The notes below the pieces were generated by a model, which ran no database searches, was not told where the DNA came from, and worked only from the letters and a program-made list of their open reading frames with translations. Shown here in pieces: positions 1 to 10,900 of a DNA stretch of 64,000 nucleotides. Position numbers and translations under genes: made by a program. Numbering within the stretch: position 1 is the stretch's first letter; the number at the start of each line of letters is the position of its first letter. Location: NCBI RefSeq assembly GCF_013426735.1, contig NZ_AP023274.1, forward strand, positions 248,001-312,000. The letters run 5' to 3'. The DNA is from Agrobacterium vitis (lineage in GTDB: Bacteria; Pseudomonadota; Alphaproteobacteria; Rhizobiales; Rhizobiaceae).

Positions 1-734
1 CCGCCCAGCAGAAAGCCGAATTGCAGGCCCATCATGGTGACAATCGGGATCAGCGCATTGCGAAGGCAATGTTTGGCAATCACCACTTTTTCATTCAGCC
101 CCTTGGCGCGGGCGGTGCGCACGAAATCTTCCTGAATCACATCGACAAAGGCGGCGCGGGTAAAGCGGGCCATGACGGCGGCAACGCCTGCCCCAAGCGT
201 CAGCGACGGCAGAATATAATGCCGCCAGCTGTCGGCCCCCACGGTGGGCAGCCATCCAAGCCAGACGGAGAAGATTTGCATCAGCAACATGCCCAGCGCA
301 AAGGCCGGAAAGGAAATGCCAGACACGGCAACGGTCATGCCCAGCCGATCCGGCCAGCGGTTGCGAAACACGGCAGAAAATACGCCAATGATCATGCCAA
401 CGGAGACGGACCAGATCATGCTGGTTAGCGTCAGCAGCATGGTGGGCATGAAGCGCTCGCCAATTTCAACAGACACAGGGCGATGGGTGCGGATCGACAC
501 CCCAAGGTCGCCATGCAACATGCGGGTGAAATACTCGACAAATTGCTGGGGCAGCGGCTTGTCGAGGCCCAGTTCGCTGCGCACCAGCGCCACGGTCTGC
601 TCGTCCGCATCCTGCCCTGCCGCAAGGCGTGCCGGATCACCCGGCAGCATATGCACAAACAGAAACACCAGAACGGCGACGATCAGAAGTGTGGGCAGCA
701 GCCCGAACAGGCGCTTGAGAAAATAATTGAACAT
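1..734 (-). CDS. gsiC: Glutathione/dipeptide-type ABC importer permease, 3' end cut by window edge
   Basis: Inner-membrane permease of a peptide/glutathione-type ABC importer. The frame starts [17 protein letters not shown] and stays open to the left edge, giving about 244 of the roughly 306 residues usual for GsiC/DppB. The first helix is followed by the family segment HMLPGDPA, and the ATPase-coupling loop appears as [16 protein letters not shown] near the edge. It lies 134 bases after the binding-protein gene. The order ATPase, binding protein, permease matches E. coli gsiABC; a second permease is expected beyond the edge. The substrate is inferred, and a dipeptide or opine is possible. 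The ribosome site before the ATG is weak. Confidence 0.88.
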   Translation of the reverse strand, partial: MFNYFLKRLFGLLPTLLIVAVLVFLFVHMLPGDPARLAAGQDADEQTVALVRSELGLDKPLPQQFVEYFTRMLHGDLGVSIRTHRPVSVEIGERFMPTMLLTLTSMIWSVSVGMIIGVFSAVFRNRWPDRLGMTVAVSGISFPAFALGMLLMQIFSVWLGWLPTVGADSWRHYILPSLTLGAGVAAVMARFTRAAFVDVIQEDFVRTARAKGLNEKVVIAKHCLRNALIPIVTMMGLQFGFLLG

Positions 735-767
735 GGCAACCGCAGCGAAAGCCTTCAGGAGAGATGA

Positions 768-819
768 GAGCATTTCCAGCAAAAGTGTATCGCGGTTTTG
801 CGTTCGGAAATGCGTAAAA
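768..819. repeat. Dispersed rhizobial intergenic repeat, GAGCATTTCCAG type
   Basis: The stretch begins GAGCATTTCCAGCAAAAG, continues through CGGTTTTGCG and ends GGAAATGCGTAAAA. I recognise this as resembling a short repeat scattered in rhizobial intergenic regions; only one copy is clear here. It lies between a binding-protein gene and its permease, beside the hairpin at 827-849, so it is transcribed within the operon. Confidence 0.5.
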
Positions 820-826
820 GGAATGT

Positions 827-849
827 CCCGGCGCTACAACAGCGCCGGG
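827..849 (-). promoter_or_regulatory. Intercistronic hairpin after the GsiB-type binding-protein gene
   Basis: A perfect 8-bp stem, CCCGGCGC pairing with GCGCCGGG around a 7-base loop, lies 19 bases past the binding-protein stop codon. On the transcribed strand it is followed by ACATTCCTTTT, so it could act as a partial terminator or protect the upstream mRNA 3' end. Either would keep binding protein above permease. Confidence 0.65.
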
Positions 850-868
850 ATCGTGTTTTCAGAAAGTC

Positions 869-2422
869 TTATTGTTTCAGCGCAATATCCGAGCTGTCGA
901 TATTGCCATCAGGCATGACATAGACGCCTTCAAGCTTTGTCGCGGCAGCCGACACATTGTTTTCTGTCACCAGCGGAGCCCAAGGCAGATCCTTCATGAT
1001 CTGTTCTTGTGCATCGGCATAGAAGGTCTTCTTTTCGTCGTCCTTGGTGGTCTTCATCGCCTTGGCAATCAGATCATCCACAACGGGATTGCTGTAATAG
1101 GCGGTGTTGTAGAGTGCTGGCGGCCAGGCTTCGGTGGCCAGCAGCGGACGCAATGCCCAATCGGCTTCGCCAGTCGAAGATGACCATCCGGTATAATACA
1201 TCCGCACCTTGGCGGTCTTTGGATCGGGGGGTGTCTGCACCCATTCTACCCGCTGGCCCGGCTCAAGCGCCTGAAGCGTCACCTTGATGCCAACCTGCTG
1301 CAATTGCTGCTGCAAGAACTGAATGGCCTTTTGCGCTGTGGTGGTGGTGTAGGCGCTCCACAGGGTGGATTCAAAGCCGTTTGGATAGCCTGCTTCCTTC
1401 AACAAAGCGCGTGCCTTGGCTGGATCATAAGGCCATGGTGCAATCTTGTGGGCGTAGAGAACGCCTTCTGGCACAACGCCTTCTGCGGGCTTGGCAAAGC
1501 CGCTAAACGCAACCTTGGCAAGGGCTTCTTTGTTGATGGCATAGTTGATGGCCTGACGCACGCGCAGATCATCAAACGGCTTTTGCAGCATGTTGAAGCT
1601 GACGTAACGCTCAATGATCGACGGCGAAACCGTCACCTCAAGCTTGGTGTTCTGCTTCAGCGTTGCCACCTGCTCATAGGGCATGGGATAGGCAAAATCA
1701 GCCTCGCCGGTCTGCAACATGGCAGCGCGGGTGTTGTTATCAGGCACTGGCTTCCAGGTAATTTCGTCCACCTTTGGGAAGCCCTTGCGCCAGTAGCCAT
1801 CAAACTTCTTGGCCTTGACGTAATCAGTCTGTTTCCATTCGACAAATTCGAACGGGCCGGTGCCAACCGGATGGAAGGCGATTTCCTTGTTGCCCCATTT
1901 TGTCAGTGCTGCTGGCGAGATCATCGCAGCAGAGGCATGGGCCAGCGAGTTGATGAACGGGCCAAAAGGCTGCTTCAGCGTGATGCGCACTTCAAGCGGC
2001 GACACAACCTCAATCTTGTCGATCTGGTTGAACTGGTTGAAGCGGGCGAGTTTGTTCTCTCTATTGCGCACACGGTCAAAATTGACCTTCACGGCATCCG
2101 CATTGAAATCGGTGCCGTCCTGAAACTTCACACCGTCACGCAGCTTGATTATATAGACCAGACCGTCATCGGAGACAGTGTAGCCCGTTGCCAGAACCGG
2201 CTGCACCTTCAAATCCTTGTCGAAACCAAACAGGCCCTCGTAGAACGATTTGGTGACGGCAGTGGTCAGCGTGGTGTTGGTGTTATAGGGGTCCAGCGTT
2301 TCAGCCTGCGTATTGAGGGCCAGAACCACGCTGCCAGCGGCAAGTGCCTGTCCCGCACCCATAGTGAGAAGGCCTGCCAAGACCGTGGCAGATGCGAGCC
2401 GGGACGAAAATCTATGCTTCAT
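869..2422 (-). CDS. gsiB: Periplasmic substrate-binding protein, GsiB/DppA (SBP_bac_5) family
   Basis: Family 5 extracellular binding protein that delivers peptide-like ligands to the neighbouring permease. The 517 residues open with a Sec signal, MKHRFSSRLASATVLAG followed by a cleavage region near ALA-AGS. The mature part has family landmarks: LDPYNT, YEGLFGFD, LRDGVKFQDGTDFNADAV and PVGTGPFEF. An open frame extends 54 codons further upstream, but the ATG at 2422 has AGGAG in front and begins the signal peptide, so I choose it. The gene lies between the ATPase and the permease, the gsi order. Glutathione versus dipeptide cannot be told from sequence. Confidence 0.93.
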   Translation of the reverse strand: MKHRFSSRLASATVLAGLLTMGAGQALAAGSVVLALNTQAETLDPYNTNTTLTTAVTKSFYEGLFGFDKDLKVQPVLATGYTVSDDGLVYIIKLRDGVKFQDGTDFNADAVKVNFDRVRNRENKLARFNQFNQIDKIEVVSPLEVRITLKQPFGPFINSLAHASAAMISPAALTKWGNKEIAFHPVGTGPFEFVEWKQTDYVKAKKFDGYWRKGFPKVDEITWKPVPDNNTRAAMLQTGEADFAYPMPYEQVATLKQNTKLEVTVSPSIIERYVSFNMLQKPFDDLRVRQAINYAINKEALAKVAFSGFAKPAEGVVPEGVLYAHKIAPWPYDPAKARALLKEAGYPNGFESTLWSAYTTTTAQKAIQFLQQQLQQVGIKVTLQALEPGQRVEWVQTPPDPKTAKVRMYYTGWSSSTGEADWALRPLLATEAWPPALYNTAYYSNPVVDDLIAKAMKTTKDDEKKTFYADAQEQIMKDLPWAPLVTENNVSAAATKLEGVYVMPDGNIDSSDIALKQ

Positions 2423-2465
2423 CAATATCTCCTGTGCTGGTTGGGTCAGTTCGGTAAGTTTTGAT

Positions 2466-4346
2466 TTACATTTTAAACGCGCCAACGCTGTGCCGGGCCA
2501 CGAAATGGCCGGGTGACACCTCGTGCAAGGCTTCCACCACCGGCTCATCGCCCTTTTTGCGCATTGGGCTTGGCAGGTCTTCAACAGTAAATTGCCGTTT
2601 CAAATGGCGGCGGGCCGGATCGGCAATCGGCACGGCGGCCATCAGCTTTTTGGTATAGGGGTGCTGCGGGTTTTCAAAAATGGCCCGGCGCGGGCCAATC
2701 TCGACGATCTGCCCCAGATACATCACCGCCACCCGGTGGCTGACGCGCTCCACCACGGCCATGTCGTGGGAAATGAACAGGTAGGAAATGCCCAGATCCC
2801 GCTGCAATTCCAGCAGCAAGTTGACGATCTGCGCCTGAATCGACACATCCAGCGCTGAGACCGATTCATCGGCCACCACCACTTTCGGGTTCAGCGCCAA
2901 GGCGCGGGCAATGGCAATGCGCTGGCGCTGGCCGCCGGAGAATTCATGCGGATAGCGCTCAGAGTGGGCAGCCGACAGGCCCACCCGTTCCAACAGCCAT
3001 GCCACGCGCTGTCTCGCTTCCTCGCCCTTGGCAATGCCGTGGATCAGCAGCGGCTCCATAATGGAAAAACCAACCGTCAGCCTTGGGTCCAGCGAGGCGA
3101 ATGGGTCTTGAAACACCAGCTGAATGCTGCGGCGAAGGCCGCGCAGCTCGCTGGCCGGAAGATCAAGAACATTGCGGCCATCAAATTCGACGCTGCCGCT
3201 TTGGCTGTTAACTAGACGCAAGAGTGAACGGCCCGTGGTGGATTTGCCGCAGCCGGATTCGCCCACCAATGCCAAGGTTTCCCCGGCATGCAGATCAAAA
3301 CTGACCTTTTCCACCGCATGAACTGACCGATCAACCCGATTGAACAGGCCGCGCCGAACGTCAAAGCGGGTGACCAGATCACGCACTTTCAAAATCGGTG
3401 GCAGATCAAACCGTGCAGGGGGCTGCTCAGTATGGGTCTGAGTGCTATCGGCCCCCACCAGATCAAAGGCGCGCGGACCATCGGTGCCCGCCATGGCTCC
3501 AAGGCGCGGTACGGCGGCCAGAAGGGCTTTGGTATAGGGATGGTTCGGGCGCTCGAACACATCTTTCGACGCGCCATGCTCGACCTTTTCGCCCTGGCGC
3601 ATCACCAGCACGCGGTCGGCAATTTCTGCCACCACGCCCATATCGTGGGTGATGAACAACACGCCCATGTTCATGTCGTCCTGAAGCTGGCGGATCAGCT
3701 GCAAAATCTGCGCCTGCACGGTCACATCCAGCGCCGTTGTGGGTTCATCGGCAATCAGCAAGGAAGGGCGGCAGGCCAGCGCCATGGCAATCATCACCCG
3801 CTGGCGCATGCCGCCGGACAGTTGATGCGGATAGCGGCCAAACACATGTTTGGCCTCTGGAATGCGCACCAGATCCAGCATGCGCAGCGCTTCCGCCTTG
3901 GCGCTGGCCTCGTTCATTTTCTGGTGCAGGCGGATGGATTCAGCAATCTGTTCGCCAGCGGTAAACACCGGGTTGAGCGATGTCATCGGTTCCTGAAAGA
4001 TCATCGCAATGTCGGCCCCGCGAATGCTGCGCATGGTCGGCGTATCGGCTTTTGCCAGATCCAGCACCTTGCCATTGCTGGGGCGAAACAGCATAGCACC
4101 GCTATCAATCCGCCCACCGCCATGCTCAATTAGGCGCATCAACGCCAGCGAGGTGACAGATTTGCCAGAGCCAGATTCACCAACAATCGCAAGCGTTTCA
4201 CCCCGGCCAACCGCGAAGCTGACATTGCGCACGGCCTGCACCCGGCCCTCGGATGTGGCAAAGGATACCGTCAGGTCATCCACCGCCAGAACCTGATTGT
4301 CCAGCAGAGAGGGTGCGGTTTGGGGCAGGGTCGCAGAAGAGGTCAT
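2466..4346 (-). CDS. gsiA: Fused double ABC ATPase of a peptide-type importer (GsiA-like)
   Basis: Cytoplasmic ATPase that powers the adjoining importer, with two complete nucleotide-binding domains in one 626-residue chain, as in GsiA. Domain one has Walker A GESGSGKS, signature LSGGMRQRV and Walker B LLIADEP; domain two has [18 protein letters not shown] and VVVADES. Each is followed by an oligopeptide-type C-terminal extension ([14 protein letters not shown] and [14 protein letters not shown]). An in-frame TTG at 4391 would overlap the regulator gene. I prefer the ATG at 4346, although its ribosome site is poor and translational coupling is likely. Confidence 0.92.
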   Translation of the reverse strand: MTSSATLPQTAPSLLDNQVLAVDDLTVSFATSEGRVQAVRNVSFAVGRGETLAIVGESGSGKSVTSLALMRLIEHGGGRIDSGAMLFRPSNGKVLDLAKADTPTMRSIRGADIAMIFQEPMTSLNPVFTAGEQIAESIRLHQKMNEASAKAEALRMLDLVRIPEAKHVFGRYPHQLSGGMRQRVMIAMALACRPSLLIADEPTTALDVTVQAQILQLIRQLQDDMNMGVLFITHDMGVVAEIADRVLVMRQGEKVEHGASKDVFERPNHPYTKALLAAVPRLGAMAGTDGPRAFDLVGADSTQTHTEQPPARFDLPPILKVRDLVTRFDVRRGLFNRVDRSVHAVEKVSFDLHAGETLALVGESGCGKSTTGRSLLRLVNSQSGSVEFDGRNVLDLPASELRGLRRSIQLVFQDPFASLDPRLTVGFSIMEPLLIHGIAKGEEARQRVAWLLERVGLSAAHSERYPHEFSGGQRQRIAIARALALNPKVVVADESVSALDVSIQAQIVNLLLELQRDLGISYLFISHDMAVVERVSHRVAVMYLGQIVEIGPRRAIFENPQHPYTKKLMAAVPIADPARRHLKRQFTVEDLPSPMRKKGDEPVVEALHEVSPGHFVARHSVGAFKM

Positions 4347-4383
4347 GGCAGATCGTCTCAATGAAAATGGGTCAGAGAAGGCA

Positions 4384-5325
4384 TCAGTCAAGCTCGGGTT
4401 CGTCGTCTTCGGCTAACGGTTTCGCCGATGCCCGATGATGGTGGTTTGGGCCGCTGTGCAGATAGGGAAGCACGGTATCAACAAGCTGGGTGGCGGCCTG
4501 CATGGAACGGCCCGAGGCATAGGACACGGCAGCCGAGAGTGACTCGATCAAGGCCAGCGCGCTGGCTTCGCAACTGGCGAAATAATCGCTCTCGATCTGC
4601 GCAAACAGTGTCATTGTGGCATGGGCTACCAGCGGCGAGCTGGCATTATCGGTCAGTGCCAGAACATCGGCCCCCGCATCGCGCATGCGTTTTGCCAGCG
4701 TCACCGTATCGGCCATGTAGCGTGGAAAGGCGATGGCGATGAGAAGGTCACCGGCGCGAACATTGCGCAAAGCCCGCGCTGCGAAGGATGCACCTTCGAC
4801 GGTGGCCAGCAGGCGAACATCATCACAAAACAGATCAAACCGCCGCTGCATAAGGCCGCCAAGCCAGGCGCTGCTGCCAAGGCCGATGATAGAAATACGG
4901 CGGGCGGACAAAACGAGACCGATAGCCCGCGATAGCGTGTCGGTATCGAGAGCCTGATGGGTTCTCTCAATATTCCTGGTTATCATGGCCAGGTTGTTGG
5001 CAAACACATCTGCGGGGCTGGTTGCCGCCTGCGACCGTCGCTGTAATTTTTCCACAGGTGCCAAAGCCGTCTCGTACCCCAGCACCAGATCGGCACGAAA
5101 TTGCGCGTAACCCGCAAAACCCAGGGCGCGAGCAAAGCGATTGACGGTTGGAACCGACACATGAACGATCTCGGCCAATTCTTCAGCCCGCATGGCGGCA
5201 ACGCGCAAAGGATAATCCAGCACATAATCTGCGATCTGCCGGTGGGCAGGCGATAGGGTGGCCTGAATGATCCGTTGCGACATCGACATGCGCTCTTGCG
5301 CTGATGTTACGCTTTCAATATCCAA
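4384..5325 (-). CDS. RpiR/MurR-family transcriptional regulator (HTH plus SIS domain)
   Basis: DNA-binding regulator with an N-terminal RpiR-type helix-turn-helix ([20 protein letters not shown]) and a C-terminal SIS sugar-phosphate-binding domain ([14 protein letters not shown], then [10 protein letters not shown]). The first gene of the minus-strand gsi-like operon, it probably controls that operon. The start is uncertain: a TTG at 5325 has AGGA about 8 bases upstream, while the first ATG, at 5289, has a weaker site and would remove 12 residues outside the recognised domain. SIS regulators usually bind phosphosugars, an odd pairing with a peptide-type importer, so the ligand may be an amino-sugar or sugar-peptide. 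It ends in an acidic tail. Confidence 0.87.
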   Translation of the reverse strand: MDIESVTSAQERMSMSQRIIQATLSPAHRQIADYVLDYPLRVAAMRAEELAEIVHVSVPTVNRFARALGFAGYAQFRADLVLGYETALAPVEKLQRRSQAATSPADVFANNLAMITRNIERTHQALDTDTLSRAIGLVLSARRISIIGLGSSAWLGGLMQRRFDLFCDDVRLLATVEGASFAARALRNVRAGDLLIAIAFPRYMADTVTLAKRMRDAGADVLALTDNASSPLVAHATMTLFAQIESDYFASCEASALALIESLSAAVSYASGRSMQAATQLVDTVLPYLHSGPNHHHRASAKPLAEDDEPELD

Positions 5326-5352
5326 GATGCGGGTCCTGATTAAAAAATATCA

Positions 5353-5389
5353 CTTGAATTTCAGTATAGATATTTTTCAATCGTTCAAG
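5353..5389. promoter_or_regulatory. Candidate operator between the RpiR and ROK-like genes
   Basis: The AT-rich divergent spacer holds CTTGAA (5353-5358) and TTCAAG (5384-5389) as an inverted pair, and the first half overlaps the small palindrome TGAATTTCA at 5355-5363. The symmetry and position suit a RpiR-type operator just upstream of the regulator's own start. Assignment to this regulator is inference. Confidence 0.35.
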
Positions 5390-5597
5390 CGAATTTTGGT
5401 GTAATTCTAGGCAGGCATGTATGCTGCGTTATTTTTATGCATAGATCCGCTGACACTTCCGTAATCTCTTTGCAAAAAACTGCGACAAGGCCGTCGACGC
5501 TTCGACGGAGTCGATTGACTGCATTGAGCAAAGCCTGTTTGTTTTCTTTTTTGCTAACAGCAAAGATTACAATGAAACCGCCGATGGAAGTTTGAGT

Positions 5598-6662
5598 GTG
5601 GGACGACGACTTGTAAGGCATCAGACGGTTCGGCTCTTGGAGGATCGCGACGCTCAGGGCCTCAGTCCTGAAGATATCGCAGATCATAACGGACGCACCG
5701 TTTCTGCGCTTTTGCTGCGTGAAGGGCCGATGACGCGCCAGGAGCTTGCCGCACGGCTTAAGCTCACAGAGCCTGCCATTACCGGCATTCTTCAACGGCT
5801 GTTGTCGGCAGGCCTTGTGTCCAAGGGCAATCGCCAGACCAGTACACGCTATAAAGCGGCGGAATTTTCACTTGTGTCATCCGGCGCTTACGGTCTTGGT
5901 GTTGAGCGTTGCCAGAATGGTGGCTCCCTTGCTCTGTGCAATCTCGCTGGTGCCATGGTGCTTTATCAGCGCTTTGATCAAGATGAAGCCTTCTTTGCTG
6001 CTGTTCGGCAGATTGTGCAGGCAGAGGTGGGCTTCCCCGCCCCCATCGGTGTCGGCGTGGTGATGAATGCAGACAAGGATGATGCATTCACGACGGCTTT
6101 TGGCGAATTGCCAAACTTTACTCTGTCCAAACCCGATGCGGTGCTGGCTGGGGAGAGATTGTTTGGCATCGGTGAGCCGGAAGGCGGGCTGGTTGTTGTG
6201 CTGATTGATGAACAGGTGCAGGCGGGCCTGATCATCAATGGCCGCTTTTACCGCGGCACGCATGGCAGAGCGGGCGCAATTGGTGCCATGCGTCCTGGCC
6301 TGGCGGAAGGCACACTGGATGTGATGGCGAGTGCGGCGTCTTACAGGGCTTTCATTGCCGAGCAGGGTGAAAGCGAGGTTGATCGCTGGATTGAACAGGC
6401 CGCCAGTCGCCTTCTGGACGGCGTTGTCACCATTGCCGGTTTCATTTCACCCGGAGCCATGCTGCTGGGCGGGCAATTGCCCGCCGCTGTCATAGATCGG
6501 TTGATTGAAAAAATTGCCGAAGCCCGACTGAGCAAAGAGCGATATTTTGTCCCCGCAGCATGGATCCCGCCTGTTCGCCCCTTGAGCTTTCCAGACCGCG
6601 ACGCCGCTTATGGTGCTGCTGTTGCGCCGTTTATCGAACTGCTGCTGCCAAAATCGAATTGA
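5598..6662 (+). CDS. Degenerate ROK-family protein with N-terminal winged helix
   Basis: About 354 residues. A MarR-like DNA-binding segment (VSALLLREGPMTRQELAARL then ITGILQRLLSAGLVSKG) precedes a ROK-type fold, recognised from RAGAIGAMRPG, ISPGAMLLGGQLP and the family's length and layout. The ROK kinase motif NDANAAALGE is missing, and so are the zinc ligands (GHxxx with CxCGxxGC), so kinase activity is very unlikely and it probably works as a regulator only. I set the start at GTG 5598 because GGAAG lies 7 bases upstream; the TTG two codons earlier is too close to that site. Its end overlaps the convergent ROK gene by 32 bases. Confidence 0.75.
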   Translation: MGRRLVRHQTVRLLEDRDAQGLSPEDIADHNGRTVSALLLREGPMTRQELAARLKLTEPAITGILQRLLSAGLVSKGNRQTSTRYKAAEFSLVSSGAYGLGVERCQNGGSLALCNLAGAMVLYQRFDQDEAFFAAVRQIVQAEVGFPAPIGVGVVMNADKDDAFTTAFGELPNFTLSKPDAVLAGERLFGIGEPEGGLVVVLIDEQVQAGLIINGRFYRGTHGRAGAIGAMRPGLAEGTLDVMASAASYRAFIAEQGESEVDRWIEQAASRLLDGVVTIAGFISPGAMLLGGQLPAAVIDRLIEKIAEARLSKERYFVPAAWIPPVRPLSFPDRDAAYGAAVAPFIELLLPKSN

Positions 6663-7869
6663 TCGATGCAGGTCGTATCGCTGTCGTCAGCGGTGAACGG
6701 CTGAGATGGGCAGAATCGGCAGAGGGAAGACAGAGCCGGTCGGCGAGCGCCATGGCGGCAGCACCAAGGGCTGCCGCATCCTCTGAGGCTGCCGCACGGT
6801 GTAGGCTTGGGGCCAACGCGCCCCGTCGGCTGATTTCCTCATGCACGTAGAGCAGCAATTCATCAATCAGCCGCACCGGCAGGCGTCCACCCAGAATAAT
6901 GCCATCGGGGTCCACCACCATGCCGATGTCGCTGACAGCTTCGGCAAGGTTGACGGCCATTTTCTTCAGCCAACCGCTGAGAAGGGCGCGTCCCCGTCCA
7001 TCCAGCGTCAACAGATCTGCAGGTGTCGCCACATCCACACCATTGTCCGCAAGGTAATCGAGCAGCACGAACATCGACAGCATATCGCCCAGCGGCCTGG
7101 TTTCCCCGGCAAAGGGACCGGTTGTGACCGCCGTGGGCAACCAGCCGATTTCGCCACCCAGCCCGCCTGCGCCCTTGTGGCGCACACCATCAATTACCAG
7201 ACTACCGCCGAGACAGGCGGATATGAGAATATAGAAAAAGCTGCGCATTTCGGTGCCCAGCCCATATTCAATCTCGCCCAAAGCCGCCGCATTGGCGTCA
7301 TTGTCGATATAGATGGGATGGTCAGTGATATGTGACAGCGCGGCGCGCACGTCAAAACCGTTCCACTGGCTATACGTGTCTGGCAGGCCAATCACCTGCA
7401 CCTCACCCAGCCAGTCGGGAATGGCAAGGCCAATGCCCGCAAGTCTCGATTCGTGGATAACCTTGCGACGCAGGAAGGACGATACGGCGTCTTCCATCAG
7501 CTTTACAAAGGCATCCGGCAGCAAAAACCGCGCTTCATGGTGAATACGCCCGCGCACATTGCCCACCGCATCCACCGCCACAATGGTCAGGTGATCACGG
7601 TCAATATTGGCTCCGATGGCAAAGGCCCCCTCAGGGTCAATCTCCAGCTCGATGGCCGGTTGGCCGCGCAAGCCTTGGCGGCGGCGCGCTTCCATCACCA
7701 GCCCCTCATCCAGCAGTTTATCGACAATCCGGGTGACAGCCTGCTTTGTCAGGCGCGAAAGCTTGGCAATTTCGGTACGCGAAATTGGCCCGCCACGGTG
7801 AATGGCGTTCAGGATGATGGCCCTGTTGAGGGCTGCGGCCTGCTCGCCATTGGCTCCGGAATAACTCAT
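6631..7869 (-). CDS. ROK-family transcriptional regulator of the mannoside operon
   Basis: A 412-residue regulator. An N-terminal winged helix (GPISRTEIAKLSRLTKQAVTR) is followed by a ROK sugar-binding domain that keeps the active-site segment IDNDANAAALGE. The usual zinc-site histidine is replaced (GGEIGWLPT) and no CxCGxxGC cluster is present. It is the last gene of the operon carrying the binding protein, two permeases and the alpha-mannosidase, 79 bases after the mannosidase, so it probably represses that operon in response to mannose or a mannoside. I use the ATG at 7869, with GAGGAG about 13 bases upstream; a TTG at 7881 sits directly against that site. Confidence 0.88.
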   Translation of the reverse strand: MSYSGANGEQAAALNRAIILNAIHRGGPISRTEIAKLSRLTKQAVTRIVDKLLDEGLVMEARRRQGLRGQPAIELEIDPEGAFAIGANIDRDHLTIVAVDAVGNVRGRIHHEARFLLPDAFVKLMEDAVSSFLRRKVIHESRLAGIGLAIPDWLGEVQVIGLPDTYSQWNGFDVRAALSHITDHPIYIDNDANAAALGEIEYGLGTEMRSFFYILISACLGGSLVIDGVRHKGAGGLGGEIGWLPTAVTTGPFAGETRPLGDMLSMFVLLDYLADNGVDVATPADLLTLDGRGRALLSGWLKKMAVNLAEAVSDIGMVVDPDGIILGGRLPVRLIDELLLYVHEEISRRGALAPSLHRAAASEDAAALGAAAMALADRLCLPSADSAHLSRSPLTTAIRPASINSILAAAVR

Positions 7870-7948
7870 CGTAATCGTCAATCTCCTCGCCGCCGGACAA
7901 CGGCAGCGAGGAAACCATGCACCATAGACGTGCGGGGTGAAAGCATTT

Positions 7949-10900
7949 TCAAGCGGTTTTCGACAGACGCCAACTCTTCACCTCAAAGGGCCTCAGTGCA
8001 TCCGCATCCGCCGTCTCCATTGGTTCTTCCATAATGCTGAGTGCGCCGCTGACCGCCCAACCTTCAGGCGGCGTAAGCTGGAAACCACCCCGGCGACCGG
8101 CTGGCTCATACACCCGCACAATCAAACCATTGCCATCCTCGGCAGGTTTGATGACAGAAAGCGCGACATCCAGCCCTGCTGCCTTCAACGGGCACCATTC
8201 GCCTGCCGCTTTATCCGACACAGGAATGGCAATCAGCGGCTGGTTCAGATCATCGGCTTCCTCGCGCACCTGGCCTTCGTACCATGTGCCTTCATGCGGC
8301 ATCAGCGCATATGTAAAGGATTGATAGCCTTCATCGGCCAGCGGATCAGGATAGATGGGCGAGCGCAGCAAGGATAAGCCCAATACATTGCCACGGGCCG
8401 AGTGGCCATATTTGGCATCATTCAGCAAGGCCATGCCAAAGCCCGGCTCGGACAGATCGATAAACCGATGCGCCGGTGCTTCAAACATCGCCTCATCCCA
8501 CGAGGTGTTGGAATGGGTGGGGCGCTCCACAACGCCGTAGGCCACTTCGCAGGTGGCGCGGGCAGCACTGACCGCCACGCCATTTTCGGTGCGCAGCATG
8601 ACGCGGCGCTCATGCCAGTCAATCTCGGTGAAAATATCGAGGCGGCGAGCATTAGCGGCAAGGCTCAATGTTTGCACAATGGTGGAATCGCGCCAGCGAC
8701 GCTTGATGCGGATGGCGGCGCGATGGGCGGTGTTTTCAACAAGCTCGATGGACTCGTATCCGCTCAACTCCTCGGATTTTTGGCCGTAATCCTCTTCCAC
8801 ATCCCAGGCATCCCAGTTGCGTGGTTTATCGGCCGTATAGGCAATCAGCCGGTTGGCACCGCCCTCGACCGCTTCACGGCCCGATGCTTTGTGCAGGATG
8901 GAGGCAATCGAGCCATCGTCTGCCAGCGTCACCTTGATGATGTCATTTTCCAGCGTATTTTGCGTCGCTTTCAAGCCCGGTTTGGGGTCCAGGGCGCTGG
9001 CTGGCAAAACGCTCACACCAAGGGCTGGCACCAAGCCGTCAGCTGCGATGCTTTCATCCTTCAGGGTCAGGCGGATTGGCCGGGGGCTGAGCGTGGGGTT
9101 GATCACCAGCACAGCACCTTCATTGCCCTCAGGCAATTGCGCAAGAATGGCATCGACGGCCGCTTTTTGCGCCGCCGCGCCATCAATAAGCACCTGTTCA
9201 AGCTCGACTTTCGCATCCACATAAACCTCGGCAATCGAAGAGCCGGGAAGAATGTCATGGAACTCGTTTTTCAGCACCACCCGCCATTCCGGCTCCATTG
9301 ACCGCGGTTTGTCCGCTCCCAGAAGATGGCCAAGGGATGCGAGCGTTTCCGCTGTAATCAAGCTACGCTCGGCCTTGCGGTGCAGTTTTTTGATGGCGCT
9401 TTGCGTGGTCAGCGTGGCGCGGTGCAGTTCCAGATAGATCTCGCCTTTCCACACGGATATGGGCGTGGTTTTCGCCATTGCATGGGCATCTTCAAAAAAA
9501 TCATGCACGCGGGTCCAGCGCGCTTCCGGGATGGCTGGGAATACACGCAGCTGCTCTTCCCGCACCACCATTTCCGGGCTTGGGCCACCGCCGCCGTCAC
9601 CATAGCCGACGCAGAGCAATGTGGTGTCGTGACGGTCTTTCTGGCGATAGTTTTTCCATGTTGGCGTAATGCAATCCGGACGCACAAAGCCGTTATAGCC
9701 CTCCATCGGATTGTCAAACGAATGGGCCAGCACCCGGCTGCCATCCAGCCCCTCCCACCAGAACAGATCGGCAGGGATGTGGTTGCTTTCGGACCAATTG
9801 ACCTTGATGGTGAAGAAGCTTTTCATGCCGCCCTGCTTGAGAAGCTGCGGCAAGGCTCCGGCAAAGCCAAAGCAATCCGGCAGCCAGCAGACGCTGTGGC
9901 GCGTGCCAAATCTTTTCTCGAAATAGCGCTGGCCGTAGAGGATTTGCCGGGTCAGGCTTTCGCCTGTGGGCATATTGGTGTCGGGTTCAATCCACATGCC
10001 GCCGAGTGTTTCCCACTGGCCGTCCTTGGCGCGTTCGACGATTTTGTCGAGCAGTTCAGGATCATCCTCTTCCAACTGCCAGTAATAGTGGGCGGTGGAC
10101 TGGTTAAAGCGGAAATCCTTCGATGTTTCCATGATCGACAGCGCCGTGTGGAAGGTGCGGCGCATCTTGCGGCGAGTCTCGTCATAGGGCCAGAGCCAGC
10201 ACAGATCGATATGAGCATGACCGGTCAATGCCACCTTGCCCTGTGGGGGGAATCGTTCACGAAGTTCGCCAAGGCGCACCATCAGCGCCTCATAGGCTTG
10301 ATCCAGTTTGGCGCGCTGGGCGTCGGTCAGACCTTCGGGATCGGCCTTCAACTCTGGCAGTTGCCAGATCTTTTGTTGCATCACCGCAGGGGCAGTGCGC
10401 GCCACATAGTCTGCCGTCGCCGATGGCCAATCGATGGCGTAAAACGCCTGTTCGGCAGCATCCAGCAAATAGGGCACCACATCATGACCATCCAACACCC
10501 TTAGTGCTTCGGCAATCTGGCGCATCAACAGCCACATGCGGTCCACGGAGCGGTCTATCCAGAACAATTCGGCCCGCTCCAGCTTTGGTGCCCTCACTGG
10601 CTCACCAAAAGGCAGACGCGGAACGGATTGTGCGTGTAGCGAAAAGCTTTGCGAAGGCGCTGCAAATTCGCGGTGGTAGGGGTCAAGCCCATATCGCTTG
10701 GTGGTGCCATCTTGCGCTGTGATGCTCAGAAGGCTTTCGCCGCCGAGGTTGAGGTAAAGATAGGTATCCGCAAGCGGCCAGCCGTCCGGCACGGTTACAT
10801 CCGTTGTGAAGCCAATGGGTGGAGACTTGTGTGGCCAGGATTCGCCAACGGCAATGGGTTGGCCATTGAAACTCCAGCCGGTCAGTTCAACTGTTTTGCG

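Noticed and set aside
1304..2464. Open frame of 386 codons on the plus strand
   Set aside because: Antisense to the GsiB-type gene; no family resemblance, His/Arg-rich composition typical of a GC-rich shadow frame.
9326..10504. Open frame of 392 codons on the plus strand
   Set aside because: Antisense to the GH38 gene, whose motifs are unambiguous; no recognisable domain.
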